Origin: Caulobacter sp. FWC26
GTDB taxonomy: Bacteria; Pseudomonadota; Alphaproteobacteria; Caulobacterales; Caulobacteraceae
Direction: 5' to 3'
Length of the DNA stretch: 64,000 nt
Assembly: GCF_002742645.2 (NCBI RefSeq)
Contig: NZ_CP033875.1
Span: forward strand, 1,776,001-1,840,000
Positions 15,914 through 24,560 of the stretch are shown one piece after another; position 1 is the first letter of the stretch, and each line of letters opens with the position of its first letter. The position numbers and the translations under genes are program-made. The notes below the pieces were generated by a model that was given only the letters and a program-made list of their open reading frames with translations, ran no database searches and had not been told where the DNA came from.

Positions 15914-16252
15914 ATGTCACGAACGGCGATGAACCCCGCCAAGGCGGCCCTGACCAAGTCTCTGCGTCGCGAGGCCGGCCGTTGGCTAAAGGCTGCGCGT
16001 GAAGCCGCCGGGCTCACCCAGGCCGAGTTGGCCGAAAAGACGGGCCTGCGCTACTACACCTTCGTCTCGCAGGTCGAGAACGGCCTGGGACGCGTGCCGA
16101 TCGAGGCTCAGGCGGTGTGGGCGCAGAGCCTGGGCCTGGATCCCAGCCAGTTCGCGCGGACCTTGCTGCGCTATTATGAGCCGGAGCTGTATCGGCTGCT
16201 GTTTGACGGCGCGGCCGAAGAGGCCGAGCCCGAACAGGCCGCGCGGGCCTGA
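15914..16252 (+). CDS. XRE-family HTH regulator
   Basis: The 112-residue protein has a Cro/CI-type helix-turn-helix at about residues 23-80 (WLKAAREAAGLTQAELAEKTGLRYYTFVSQVENGLGRVP), followed by a short helical tail (FARTLLRYYEPELYRLLF) and an acidic end. It is 11 bp upstream of the RTX-like gene, so both are surely one transcript. A symmetric AT-rich element lies about 50 bp upstream of its start. It may control its own operon and perhaps the divergent glycosyltransferase gene. Confidence 0.85.
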   Translation: MSRTAMNPAKAALTKSLRREAGRWLKAAREAAGLTQAELAEKTGLRYYTFVSQVENGLGRVPIEAQAVWAQSLGLDPSQFARTLLRYYEPELYRLLFDGAAEEAEPEQAARA

Positions 16253-16263
16253 CCCGTATCGCC

Positions 16264-17670
16264 ATGGGTGATATCCTTCCCTTCATCCCCCGGCCTCTGG
16301 CCTCCGACTGGTCCGCCAACGAGCGAGGCCTTCTTCAACTGCTGACCCAGCAGCTGAAGGCCAGCTATGGCGAGGTCGACGGCGTGTTCGGCCTCAGTGA
16401 CTCGGGCGATCCCTGGTACGTCGTGACCGACGCCAACCAGGACGTTCTGGTGCATATCGCGCGCATTGAGGGCCAGTTCGTCGTTCACGACGCGGCCGTC
16501 GACATGTTCCACCAGGTCGGCAGTCTCTGGAGCGCGCTCCGGCAAGTGATGGCGTCCGGCGCGCCGGCGGATCCGAACGGCGTGGTTGTGGCGTTCAACC
16601 CGGCCAGCCGCGAGGCTCAGTCGTTCCTGTCGCTGGTCATCGCCGTTGGCCTATTCCTGGAAATCCGGGGCGCGGAGTTCGCCGACATGGCGTCCTCGAT
16701 CGGGGACGGTTCGCCCCGCACAGGCGAAGCCACGACGGAGACGCTGGCCTCAAAGCTGATCGCGGCGCTGAGCCTAGAGGCCGACCGCGGCCAGATCGAA
16801 GCCCTGATCGCCGCCGTCACCGCGCGCGAAGCCGCGCCGCAAGCCCTCCCGCCGCCGGTCAAGGCCGAGAGCGTGGCGGCGCATGCGTTCCAGATCGAGT
16901 CGCCGAGCCTCGTGGCGTTCAAGCCGACCAGCGCGGCCTCCGCGCAAGCGGTGCCCTTCCCACAGGCCCAGCCCAAGTCGGCCCCGCCGCCCATCGGGGG
17001 ATCTGGAGAACACGACGCCGCCGGAACAGGCTTCGCGGCGACCAAGGCCGTGCTGCGGGGAACCTCCGGCGACGATGTCCTGATGGGATCTCGCGCCGGC
17101 GAAATCATCAACGGCGGCGCAGGCGACGACCACATTAGCGGCGGCGGCGCGGGGCCCGGTCAGATCGACCGTCTCAACGGCGAGGCCGGAGACGACCGTA
17201 TCGTCATGGACGCGCGGGTGGTGGCCACCGGCGGCGCGGGCGCCGACACCTTCCTGATCTCCGCCCATCCGTCCGCCGACGGGGGCGAGGGTCTGCTTGG
17301 GGTCGTGCTCGATTTCTCGGTCGCCCAGGGCGACCAACTCGCCGTGCTGGACGGCGCGCAAATGACCGTGGTGAGTTCCACGGCGTTCGGGGATGTTCTG
17401 AGCCTTCAAGGCGTCGCGCTGGGCGAGGCCAACATCGCCGCCCTGGCGGACGTCAGCCAGCCGACCCCGGGCGCGCGCGTGGGCTTCGACGTTAATGGCG
17501 ACGGCCGCGAGGATGTCTTTATCCTGCTGGGCGGCGCGACGGTGACGGCTTTCCGCGTCGGCGAGACGATCGGGCCCGACCATGCGCCCGCCTCGACGCA
17601 GATGGTGCCCCTGGTCGGCCAACCGACGACCGAGGTTGGTACGTTCGGCGAACCGCCGCCTCGCGGCTGA
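16264..17670 (+). CDS. RTX-like (haemolysin-type calcium-binding repeat) protein of unknown function
   Basis: The 468-residue protein has a globular N-terminal half of about 170 residues that I do not recognise, a Pro/Ala-rich linker, and then calcium-binding nonapeptide-like repeats: GTSGDDVLMG, GGAGDDHISGGG, GEAGDDRIVMD and GGAGADTFLIS (about residues 262-340). The last matches the terminal RTX unit, after which comes a beta-rich tail with DVNGDGREDVFILL, an EF-hand-like calcium loop. No N-terminal signal is seen, so export would be by a type I system using a C-terminal signal; no ABC/HlyD pair is adjacent. The 11-bp spacing to the XRE gene makes a two-gene operon. Confidence 0.8.
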   Translation: MGDILPFIPRPLASDWSANERGLLQLLTQQLKASYGEVDGVFGLSDSGDPWYVVTDANQDVLVHIARIEGQFVVHDAAVDMFHQVGSLWSALRQVMASGAPADPNGVVVAFNPASREAQSFLSLVIAVGLFLEIRGAEFADMASSIGDGSPRTGEATTETLASKLIAALSLEADRGQIEALIAAVTAREAAPQALPPPVKAESVAAHAFQIESPSLVAFKPTSAASAQAVPFPQAQPKSAPPPIGGSGEHDAAGTGFAATKAVLRGTSGDDVLMGSRAGEIINGGAGDDHISGGGAGPGQIDRLNGEAGDDRIVMDARVVATGGAGADTFLISAHPSADGGEGLLGVVLDFSVAQGDQLAVLDGAQMTVVSSTAFGDVLSLQGVALGEANIAALADVSQPTPGARVGFDVNGDGREDVFILLGGATVTAFRVGETIGPDHAPASTQMVPLVGQPTTEVGTFGEPPPRG

Positions 17671-17676
17671 CGGGGG

Positions 17677-18855
17677 CTAACCCCGCACCAGTTCCCGCAT
17701 CGCCTTGTCCAGGCCCTCGATGGTCAGCGGGAACATCCGGTCGGCCATGATCTGGCGCATCACGCCGATCGACTGGGTGTAGTCCCAGTGGCGTTCGGGC
17801 GTCGGGTTCAGCCAGATGCAGCTCTGGTAGATCTCGGTGACCCGCTGCATCCAGATCGCGCCGGGCTCTTCGTTCCAGTGCTCGACGCTGCCGCCCGGAT
17901 AGGTGATCTCGTACGGGCTCATGGTTGCGTCGCCGACGAAGATCACCTTGTAGTCGGCCGGGAATTTGTGGAGCACGTCGAAGGTCGGAATCTTCTCGGT
18001 CTGGCGACGCTTGTTGTCCTTCCACACGGCCTCATAGAGGCAGTTGTGGAAGTAGTAGAACTCCATGTTCTTGAACTCGGTGCGCGCGGCGCTGAACAGC
18101 TCCTCGCAGAGCTTGATGTGACTGTCCATCGAGCCGCCGATGTCGAAGAACAGCAGCACCTTGATGGCGTTGCGGCGCTCAGGCCGTAGCTGGATGTCGA
18201 GATAGCCCTTCTCGGCGGTGCCCTTGATTGTGCCGTTCAGGTCCAGCTCATCGGCCGCGCCGGTGCGGGCGAACTTGCGCAGGCGGCGCAGGGCGACCTT
18301 GATGTTACGGGTGCCCAGTTCGACGCTGTCGTCGAGGTTCTTGTACTCGCGCTTGTCCCAGACCTTCACGGCGCGGCCATGGCGGCTCTTGTCCTGGCCG
18401 ATGCGCACGCCTTCGGGATTGTAGCCGTTGTTGCCGAACGGGCTGGTGCCACCCGAGCCGATCATCTTGTTGCCGCCCTCGTGGCGCTTCTTCTGCTCGC
18501 GCAGGCGCTCCTGCAGGGTCTCCATCAGCTTCTCGAAGCCGCCCATGGCCTCGATCTGGGCCTTTTCCTCATCGGTGAGGAACTTCTCGGTCAGGGCTTT
18601 GAGCCATTCCTCGGGAAGGTCGGCGGCCAGGCCGTCATTGACCGTCTCCAGTCCCTTGAAGACGTGGCTGAACACCCGGTCGAACTTGTCGAGGTTCTTC
18701 TCGTCCTTCACCAGGCTGGCGCGCGAGAGGAAGTAGAAGTCCTCCACCGAGCGGTCGATGACGTCCTTGTCCAGCGCCTCCATCAAGAGGAGGTATTCGC
18801 GCAGGCTCACGGGAACCTTGGCCTGACGGAGCTCGGTGAAGAAGTTGAGGAACAT
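17677..18855 (-). CDS. CoxE-like VWA-domain protein
   Basis: A 392-residue cytosolic protein. Residues about 1-200 are helical and highly charged, and the C-terminal half is a von Willebrand A domain with the metal-site motif FFDIGGSMD, which differs from the canonical DxSxS at its middle Ser and is typical of CoxE-like VWA proteins. Such proteins often work with MoxR-type AAA ATPases as metal-insertion or assembly chaperones; no MoxR gene is next to it here. ATG 18855 is chosen since the longer frame would enter the repeat at 18913. It is convergent with the RTX-like gene, stops 6 bp apart. Confidence 0.86.
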   Translation of the reverse strand: MFLNFFTELRQAKVPVSLREYLLLMEALDKDVIDRSVEDFYFLSRASLVKDEKNLDKFDRVFSHVFKGLETVNDGLAADLPEEWLKALTEKFLTDEEKAQIEAMGGFEKLMETLQERLREQKKRHEGGNKMIGSGGTSPFGNNGYNPEGVRIGQDKSRHGRAVKVWDKREYKNLDDSVELGTRNIKVALRRLRKFARTGAADELDLNGTIKGTAEKGYLDIQLRPERRNAIKVLLFFDIGGSMDSHIKLCEELFSAARTEFKNMEFYYFHNCLYEAVWKDNKRRQTEKIPTFDVLHKFPADYKVIFVGDATMSPYEITYPGGSVEHWNEEPGAIWMQRVTEIYQSCIWLNPTPERHWDYTQSIGVMRQIMADRMFPLTIEGLDKAMRELVRG

Positions 18856-18912
18856 CGGCGCGGCTTTCGAACAGATGTTCGGATTGTGGAGCGGAACGGC
18901 GAGCCGCGCAAC

Positions 18913-19032
18913 GCCCCCTCCGTCTCGCCGCGTATCCGCGGCGATCCACCTCCCCCGCAAGCGGGGCAGGAGGACTAGCTTTTCCTCCTCCCCTGCGAAG
19001 CGGGGGAGGTGGCCCGAAGGGACGGAGGGGGC
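18913..19032. repeat. Doublet of facing palindromic units, copy 3
   Basis: A 120-bp near-perfect inverted repeat. Left arm: GCCCCCTCCGTC (18913-18924), a TCGCCGCG/CGCGGCGA hairpin, CCACCTCCCCCGC (18946-18958), then CGGGGCAGGAGG. Right arm: CCTCCTCCCCTGCG, GCGGGGGAGGTGG (19000-19012), CCCGAAGG, GACGGAGGGGGC (19021-19032). It matches the arrangement at 1584-1692 and lies between two leftward genes. Confidence 0.85.
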
Positions 19033-19044
19033 GCTCTGTCGCCC

Positions 19045-19581
19045 TCACCCCCGCCGCAGGATGAACTCCAGATCGTTCGTCTCGCCCACCGGGAAGAAGT
19101 ACTCGCCGACCTTCTCGAACCCCAGACGGCCGTATAGCCGCTGCGCGCCAAAGTTCTCTGACCACACCCCGATCCACAGGCGACGCGGGCCGGCGGGCTC
19201 CAGCCAGTCGAGCGCGGTCTTCAACAGGGCCGAACCGCGACCGCCGCCCTGGTGGCTTTTCAGCACGTAGATCCGCTTGAGTTCGCCATCGTCCGGCGAG
19301 ACCTCGTCATGCGGCAGATCGCACGGGCCGGCCAGGGCGTAGCCGATCGCCTCGCCGTCCTCGTCCTCAATCAGCCAGGTGGCCTTGTCGGGATGGAGGA
19401 GGTCATTGCGCGTCCGCTCCAGGCCGTAGGCGTAGGCCAGGAAGGTCTCCAGATCCTCGGGCGGATAGAGGTGGGCGAAGGTCTCGCTGAAGGTGCGCGC
19501 GCCCAGGCTCGACACGGTGTCGGCGTCATCGATTGTGGCCCGACGAATGGTGTACGAGGCGATGGTCGGATCGGCGTTCAC
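19045..19581 (-). CDS. GNAT-family N-acetyltransferase
   Basis: The 178-residue protein has the GNAT fold: an N-terminal YTIRRATIDDADTVSSLGARTF, LIEDEDGEAIGYALAG (strand beta4) and the acetyl-CoA loop LKSHQGGGRGSALLKTAL, where QGGGRG replaces the usual Q/RxxGxG/A. The later FGAQRLYGRLGFEKVGEYFF matches the C-terminal helix and strand, resembling RimI-like and PaiA-type acetyltransferases. Its start codon is 16 bp from that of the deacetylase-family gene on the other strand, so the two share a promoter zone. The acceptor substrate is unknown. Confidence 0.88.
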   Translation of the reverse strand: MNADPTIASYTIRRATIDDADTVSSLGARTFSETFAHLYPPEDLETFLAYAYGLERTRNDLLHPDKATWLIEDEDGEAIGYALAGPCDLPHDEVSPDDGELKRIYVLKSHQGGGRGSALLKTALDWLEPAGPRRLWIGVWSENFGAQRLYGRLGFEKVGEYFFPVGETNDLEFILRRG

Positions 19582-19597
19582 GGTCTAGGAATCTCCC

Positions 19598-20518
19598 ATG
19601 GCTCTCGCGCTTTATACGCATTTGGACATGTTGGACCACCGGCCCGGCGATGGGCACGTCGAGCGCCCTGAGCGCCTGCGCGCGGTGATCGACGCCCTGA
19701 ACGATGATCCCAACCTGGCGCTCGATCCGATGGAGGCGCCGCTGGTCGAGGTCGAGGACCTGCTGCGGGTTCATCCCAAGGCCTATGTCGACGCCGTCTT
19801 CTCCGCCGCGCCCTCGACGGGGCGGGTGGCGCTGGATCCTGACACCGTTCTATCGGCGGGCAGTCTCGCCGCCGCGCGCCGAGCCGCCGGCGCCAGCGTG
19901 GCGGCGGTGCGGGCTGTGGCCCAAGGCGGCGCTGAGCGCGCCTTCTGCGCCGTCCGCCCACCGGGGCATCACGCCGAGCCCGGCGTAGCCATGGGGTTCT
20001 GCGTCTTTTCCAGCGTGGCGGTCGCCGCCCGCGCCGCTCAAGCCGTAGGTCTCAAGCGCGTGGCGATCGTGGATTTCGACGTGCATCACGGCAACGGCAC
20101 CCAGGCGGTGTTCGAGCACGATCCGACTGTGTTCGTCGCCTCAATCCACCAGTCGCCGCTGTATCCTGGCACCGGCGATCCCAGCGAGACGGGCCTTGGC
20201 AACATCGCCAACGCCACGGTGCCCGCCCATGCCCCGCGCGAGACCTGGCGGGCGCGGTTCGAGGGCTTGATGGACAAGGTCGACGCCTTCGCCCCCGAAC
20301 TTGTGATCGTCTCGGCCGGCTTCGACGCCCACGCCCGCGATCCCCTGTCGGCGCAAAGCCTTGAGGAGGACGACTTCGCCTGGGCCACCCGCGCGATACT
20401 CTCGGTGGCCAGGGCGCGCGCCAGAGGGCGGGTTGTGTCCTCGCTCGAGGGCGGTTACGACCTTCAGGCGCTAGGGCGTTCCGCCGCCGCGCATGTTCGC
20501 GCTCTTCAGGAGGGGTGA
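19598..20518 (+). CDS. Histone-deacetylase family protein (class II-like / acetoin-utilisation AcuC type)
   Basis: The 306-residue arginase/deacetylase-fold protein contains PPGHHAEP (charge-relay His pair), DFDVHHGNGTQAVF (zinc ligands Asp and His), SAGFDAHARDPL (third zinc ligand Asp) and LEGGYD with the position usually taken by the catalytic Tyr region. All metal ligands are present, so it should be an active zinc amidohydrolase acting on acetyl-lysine, acetylpolyamine or similar. It is back to back with a GNAT acetyltransferase gene and overlaps the following phosphatase region. In alphaproteobacteria such enzymes are common and their substrates mostly unknown. Confidence 0.9.
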   Translation: MALALYTHLDMLDHRPGDGHVERPERLRAVIDALNDDPNLALDPMEAPLVEVEDLLRVHPKAYVDAVFSAAPSTGRVALDPDTVLSAGSLAAARRAAGASVAAVRAVAQGGAERAFCAVRPPGHHAEPGVAMGFCVFSSVAVAARAAQAVGLKRVAIVDFDVHHGNGTQAVFEHDPTVFVASIHQSPLYPGTGDPSETGLGNIANATVPAHAPRETWRARFEGLMDKVDAFAPELVIVSAGFDAHARDPLSAQSLEEDDFAWATRAILSVARARARGRVVSSLEGGYDLQALGRSAAAHVRALQEG

Positions 20519-20559
20519 GAAGACGGCGCGGCCTTCGGGTCGCGGGGCTTCTCTTCAAC

Positions 20560-21174
20560 ATGGCCGACGCCATCATCGCTAACCCAACGTCCACGCCCGC
20601 GCGACCGGGCGTCATCACCTTGGCGCGCCATGGCGAGCCCGCCCTGTCGCGCAAGGTTCGGCTGAACGCGCCCGAATACGGTGACTGGTGGGCCCGTTAC
20701 GAAGAGGGCGGCCTCAAGGCGGGACAGGCCCCTCCGTCCACCCTGATCGAGATCGCGCGGGAAGCCGGGGTGGTCATCGCCTCCACCCGCCTACGCTCGA
20801 TCGAGACCGCCAGGGCTGTCGTCGGGGATCGGGCCTTCGCGACCGATCCGACCTTCATCGAGGCCCCGCTGCCGCCGCCGCCTTGGCCCCTGTGGCTGAG
20901 GATGTCTCCCAAGCGCCTGGGCTTCTTCGCGCGCTTCTGGTGGTGGTTCTTTGACAACCACGGCGGTCAGGAAACGCGTAAGCAGGCCGAGGCGCGGGCC
21001 GGGCAGGCGGCTGACCTCCTGATCGCGTTGGCCGAAAACGGCCAGGACGTGCTGGTGCTGGCCCACGGCTTCTTCAACTGGATGATCGCCGACGCGCTGA
21101 AGGCGCGGGGGTGGGCGAAAATCGTTGATGAAGGTCACGCCTACTGGAGCATCAAGCGCTTCCGTCGCGCCTGA
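20560..21174 (+). CDS. Histidine phosphatase family protein (phosphoglycerate-mutase-like)
   Basis: The 204-residue protein begins with a strand and the RHGE catalytic motif (LARHGEPALSRK), has STRLRSIETARAV (phosphate-binding Arg) and a second catalytic His in VLVLAHGFFNWM, so it belongs to the PGM-like phosphatase clan. The start is uncertain: ATG 20560 has no clear ribosome site, whereas a GTG at 20515 overlaps the deacetylase stop but has AGGAGGG only about one base away. The frame is likely coupled to the upstream gene. Substrate unknown. Confidence 0.82.
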   Translation: MADAIIANPTSTPARPGVITLARHGEPALSRKVRLNAPEYGDWWARYEEGGLKAGQAPPSTLIEIAREAGVVIASTRLRSIETARAVVGDRAFATDPTFIEAPLPPPPWPLWLRMSPKRLGFFARFWWWFFDNHGGQETRKQAEARAGQAADLLIALAENGQDVLVLAHGFFNWMIADALKARGWAKIVDEGHAYWSIKRFRRA

Positions 21175-21210
21175 GCTTCAAAGCCTCTTCCCTTAATCAC
21201 GGCTTAGTTC

Positions 21211-21261
21211 TAGAGCGTGACGCCGAAAGTGGGAACCGGTTTCGGCACGAGTCACGCTCTA
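21211..21261. repeat. Alphaproteobacterial palindrome, unit A
   Basis: TAGAGCGTGAC (21211-21221) pairs with GTCACGCTCTA (21251-21261) around GCCGAAAGTGGGAACCGG. It looks like the AGAGCNTGA...GCCGAAA family of intergenic palindromes widely seen in alphaproteobacteria. Confidence 0.7.
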
Positions 21262-21272
21262 AGTGTTTGATT

Positions 21273-21324
21273 TAGAGCCTCGTTATCGCGTCAAAACGGT
21301 TCCGTTTTGACGCGCGAGGCTCTA
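21273..21324. repeat. Alphaproteobacterial palindrome, unit B
   Basis: TAGAGCCTCG (21273-21282) pairs with CGAGGCTCTA (21315-21324), with an inner CAAAACGGTTCCGTTTTG palindrome. It lies 11 bp after unit A and 60 bp before xseB, so it falls within the promoter zone of the isoprenoid operon. Confidence 0.7.
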
Positions 21325-21383
21325 GGCCGTTGCCCGCACCGCCTGTCGCCACTAGGCTGACGGCTGTTCACCTGAGAGTTGAA

Positions 21384-21638
21384 ATGACCGACGCCGCGAA
21401 CACGCCCGCTGACATCTCCGCCCTCAGCTTCGAGGAAGCGCTGTCGCAGCTGGAGCGCATCGTGCAGGAGCTGGAGTCTGGCCAGGCCGCCCTGGAGCGC
21501 TCGATCGACATCTATGAACGCGGCGCGGCCCTGAAGGCGCATTGCGAGAAGAAGCTCGAGGCCGCGCGCCTGAAGGTCGAGAAGATCGTGCTGGGGCAGG
21601 GCGGCGCGGTGGCCGCGGAACCGGCCGAGTTCAACTGA
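21384..21638 (+). CDS. xseB: Exodeoxyribonuclease VII small subunit
   Basis: The 84-residue protein shows the XseB pattern [55 protein letters not shown], a helical hairpin that binds the large subunit XseA (not in this window). ATG 21384 is chosen over an in-frame start 18 codons earlier because the XseB domain begins here, with GAGAG in front. Exonuclease VII degrades single-stranded DNA from both ends. The xseB-ispA-dxs order is common in proteobacteria and the three are close-packed here (37 and 17 bp gaps). Confidence 0.93.
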   Translation: MTDAANTPADISALSFEEALSQLERIVQELESGQAALERSIDIYERGAALKAHCEKKLEAARLKVEKIVLGQGGAVAAEPAEFN

Positions 21639-21675
21639 TGCCCGGCGATCGTCCGGCGTGCGAGGGGAGCCCCTC

Positions 21676-22560
21676 ATGAGCGACCTTGCCAAGCGGATCG
21701 TCCAGGCGGCCGACATCGTCACGGTGGCGCTGGACGAGCTGCTGCCACGCGCCGACGGTCCCGAGAGCCGCCTGACCGAAGCCATGCGCTATGCGGCCCT
21801 GGGGCCGGGCAAGCGCCTGCGGCCGTTCTTCGCCCTCGAAACCGGCAAGATGTTCGACCTGCCCGAGCGGCCGGTGCTGCGGGCGGCGTGCGCGCTGGAA
21901 TGCATCCACGCCTACAGCCTGGTGCATGACGACCTGCCGGCCATGGACGACGACGACGTGCGCCGGGGCCGTCCCACCGTGCACAGGCAATATGACGAAG
22001 CCACGGCGATCCTGGCGGGCGACGCGCTGCAGACGGCGGCCTTCGAGATCATGGCCCACCCCGACACCCACGACGACGGCCATGTTCGCTCTGAGTTGGT
22101 GCGCAAGCTGGCGATCGCGTCGGGCGCGCGCGGCATGTGCGGCGGCCAGATGATCGACCTTCTGGGTGTCCGTGACGACCTGGGCGCGGTGGCGCGAATG
22201 CAGCGCTTAAAGACTGGCGCGCTGATCGCCTTCGCCTTCGAGATCCCGCTGATCATCGCGCGGGCCAAGGACGCCGAGCGCTCGGCGCTGATGGCCTTCG
22301 CACAGGACCTGGGCCTGGCCTACCAGATCGTCGACGACATCCTGGACGCCGAGGGCGACGAGGCGACGCTGGGCAAGGCCGCCGGCGGCAAGGATGCGGC
22401 CAAGGGCAAGGCCAACTACGTCACTTTGTTGGGGCTGGACGCGGCGAAGGAACGTGTGAGCCTTTTGGCCGAACAGACGCGTTCCCATCTCGAAATCTTT
22501 GGCGAACGAGCCGAACATCTGCGCGAGAGCGTTGATTTCGTGCTGGACCGTCGCAGCTGA
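21676..22560 (+). CDS. ispA: Polyprenyl synthetase (farnesyl diphosphate synthase type)
   Basis: The 294-residue prenyltransferase carries the first aspartate-rich motif [10 protein letters not shown] with the two-residue insertion between Asp pairs typical of bacterial short-chain FPP synthases, and the second motif [13 protein letters not shown] and the arginines after the first motif bind isopentenyl diphosphate. It condenses isopentenyl diphosphate with allylic primers to make FPP for isoprenoids. ATG 21676 follows GGGGAG. The context between xseB and dxs fixes the assignment. Confidence 0.93.
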   Translation: MSDLAKRIVQAADIVTVALDELLPRADGPESRLTEAMRYAALGPGKRLRPFFALETGKMFDLPERPVLRAACALECIHAYSLVHDDLPAMDDDDVRRGRPTVHRQYDEATAILAGDALQTAAFEIMAHPDTHDDGHVRSELVRKLAIASGARGMCGGQMIDLLGVRDDLGAVARMQRLKTGALIAFAFEIPLIIARAKDAERSALMAFAQDLGLAYQIVDDILDAEGDEATLGKAAGGKDAAKGKANYVTLLGLDAAKERVSLLAEQTRSHLEIFGERAEHLRESVDFVLDRRS

Positions 22561-22577
22561 CCGCGCTTTTTACAGAT

Positions 22578-24500
22578 ATGTCATCCAAAACGCCTCTCCT
22601 CGACACCATCGCCTCGCCCGCCGACACGCGGGGGCTGTCTCTCGCCGAGCTGAAGCAACTGGCGGCGGAAGTCCGCGCCGAGACGATCGACGCTGTGTCG
22701 GTGACGGGCGGTCACCTGGGCGCCGGCCTGGGCGTGGTCGAACTGACGGTTGCGCTGCACCACGTGTTTGAGACGCCCAAGGACATCGTGATCTGGGACG
22801 TCGGCCATCAAGCCTACCCGCACAAGATCCTGACCGGCCGTCGCGACCGCATCCGCACCCTGCGGCAGGGCGGCGGCCTGTCGGGCTTCACTAAGCGAGC
22901 CGAGAGCGAATACGACCCGTTCGGCGCGGCCCACGCGGCGACCTCGATCTCGGCGGCGCTGGGCTTCTGCGCGGCGCGGGATGCGAAAGGCGAAGACAAC
23001 AGCGTCATCGCCGTGATCGGCGACGGCTCGCTGGGTGCGGGCATGGCCTACGAGGCGATGAACGCGGCGACGGACACGACCAAGCGTCTGATCGTCATCC
23101 TCAACGACAACGACATGTCGATCGCCCCGCCGGTGGGCGGTATGAGCGCCTATCTGGCCAATCTCGTCTCGGGCGGCGCCTACCGCTCGGTGCGCAAGCT
23201 GGGCAAGACCGTGGTCGAGAAGCTGCCGAGCTCGATGCGCGAGGCCGCTCGCAAGGCCGAGGAATACGCTCGCGGCATGGTCACCGGCGGCACCTTCTTC
23301 GAAGAACTCGGCTTCCACTATGTCGGCCCGATCGACGGCCACGACATGGACGCCCTGGTCAGCGTGCTGAAGAACGCCAAGGCGTTCGGCGACAAGCCGG
23401 TGCTGGTTCATTGCGTCACCCAGAAGGGCAAGGGCTACGCCCCGGCCGAGGGCGCGGCCGACAAGCTGCACGCGGTGGTCAAGTTCGACGTGGTCACCGG
23501 CCAGCAGCAGAAGGCGGCCGGCGGCCCCCCCAGCTACACCAAGGTTTTCGCCCAGGAGTTGATCAAGCAGGCGGAGCAGGACGACAAGATCGTCGCCATC
23601 ACCGCCGCCATGCCGTCGGGCACGGGCCTGGACCTGTTCCAGAAGGCCTTCCCGGATCGCACCTTCGACGTGGGCATCGCCGAGCAGCACGCGGTGACCT
23701 TCGCGGCGGGCCTGGCGGCCGACGGCATGAAGCCGTTCGCGGCGATCTATTCGACCTTCCTGCAGCGCGGCTACGACCAGGTTGTCCACGACGTCGCCAT
23801 CCAGGGTCTGCCGGTCCGCTTCGCGATGGACCGCGCGGGCCTGGTCGGCGCCGATGGTCCCACCCACGCCGGCAGCTTCGACATCGGCTTCATGGGCGCT
23901 CTGCCCGGCATGGTGCTGATGGCCGCCGCCGACGAGGTGGAGCTGGCCCGCATGGTCGCCACCGCTGCAGCGATCGACGACCGCCCCAGCGCATTCCGCT
24001 ATCCGCGCGGCGAGGGCCTGGGCCTGGACATGCCGGCCATCGCCGAACCGCTGGAGATCGGCAAGGGTCGCATCGTCCGCGAGGGGACCAGCGTCGCCAT
24101 CGTCTCGTTCGGCACCCGCCTGACCGAGAGTCTCAAGGCCGCTGACCTGCTGGCCGCGCGCGGGCTGTCAGCCACCGTCTGCGACGCCCGCTTCGCCAAG
24201 CCGCTGGACCTTGACCTTTTGCTGCGCCTGGCGCGCGAGCACGAGGCCATCGTCACGGTGGAGGAGGGCGCCATGGGCGGCTTCGGCGCGTTCGTGCTGC
24301 AAGCCCTGGCCCAGCACGGCGCCTTGGACCGCGGCCTGAAGATCCGCACCCTGTGCCTGCCCGACATTTTCCAGGACCAGGACAAGCCCGACGCGATGTA
24401 CGCCCAGGCGGGCCTCGACGCCGAGGGCATCCTGCGCGGCGCGCTGTCGGCGCTGGGCGTGGACAATGTCAGCGCGGCGGGCGCGGGCCGTCGGGCTTAA
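22578..24500 (+). CDS. dxs: 1-deoxy-D-xylulose-5-phosphate synthase
   Basis: A 640-residue thiamine-diphosphate enzyme. The N-terminal part has [18 protein letters not shown] and [15 protein letters not shown] with the GDG thiamine motif, and the central pyrimidine domain has [16 protein letters not shown] (the catalytic Glu). A Transket_C domain follows from about residue 500. It joins pyruvate and glyceraldehyde-3-phosphate to start the MEP pathway, feeding ispA upstream. It begins 17 bp after ispA, consistent with one operon. Full length matches the family. Confidence 0.96.
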   Translation: MSSKTPLLDTIASPADTRGLSLAELKQLAAEVRAETIDAVSVTGGHLGAGLGVVELTVALHHVFETPKDIVIWDVGHQAYPHKILTGRRDRIRTLRQGGGLSGFTKRAESEYDPFGAAHAATSISAALGFCAARDAKGEDNSVIAVIGDGSLGAGMAYEAMNAATDTTKRLIVILNDNDMSIAPPVGGMSAYLANLVSGGAYRSVRKLGKTVVEKLPSSMREAARKAEEYARGMVTGGTFFEELGFHYVGPIDGHDMDALVSVLKNAKAFGDKPVLVHCVTQKGKGYAPAEGAADKLHAVVKFDVVTGQQQKAAGGPPSYTKVFAQELIKQAEQDDKIVAITAAMPSGTGLDLFQKAFPDRTFDVGIAEQHAVTFAAGLAADGMKPFAAIYSTFLQRGYDQVVHDVAIQGLPVRFAMDRAGLVGADGPTHAGSFDIGFMGALPGMVLMAAADEVELARMVATAAAIDDRPSAFRYPRGEGLGLDMPAIAEPLEIGKGRIVREGTSVAIVSFGTRLTESLKAADLLAARGLSATVCDARFAKPLDLDLLLRLAREHEAIVTVEEGAMGGFGAFVLQALAQHGALDRGLKIRTLCLPDIFQDQDKPDAMYAQAGLDAEGILRGALSALGVDNVSAAGAGRRA

Positions 24501-24560
24501 GTCTCTGCCGATACCCTGCGTCTCGGCCTTGGCTTCGGCAACCGTTTGGGGAGTTGAGGG

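Noticed and set aside
22581..23867. A 428-codon minus-strand frame opposite dxs
   Set aside because: It is a shadow of dxs, whose motifs are complete. The antisense product is His/Arg/Val-rich and resembles no family.
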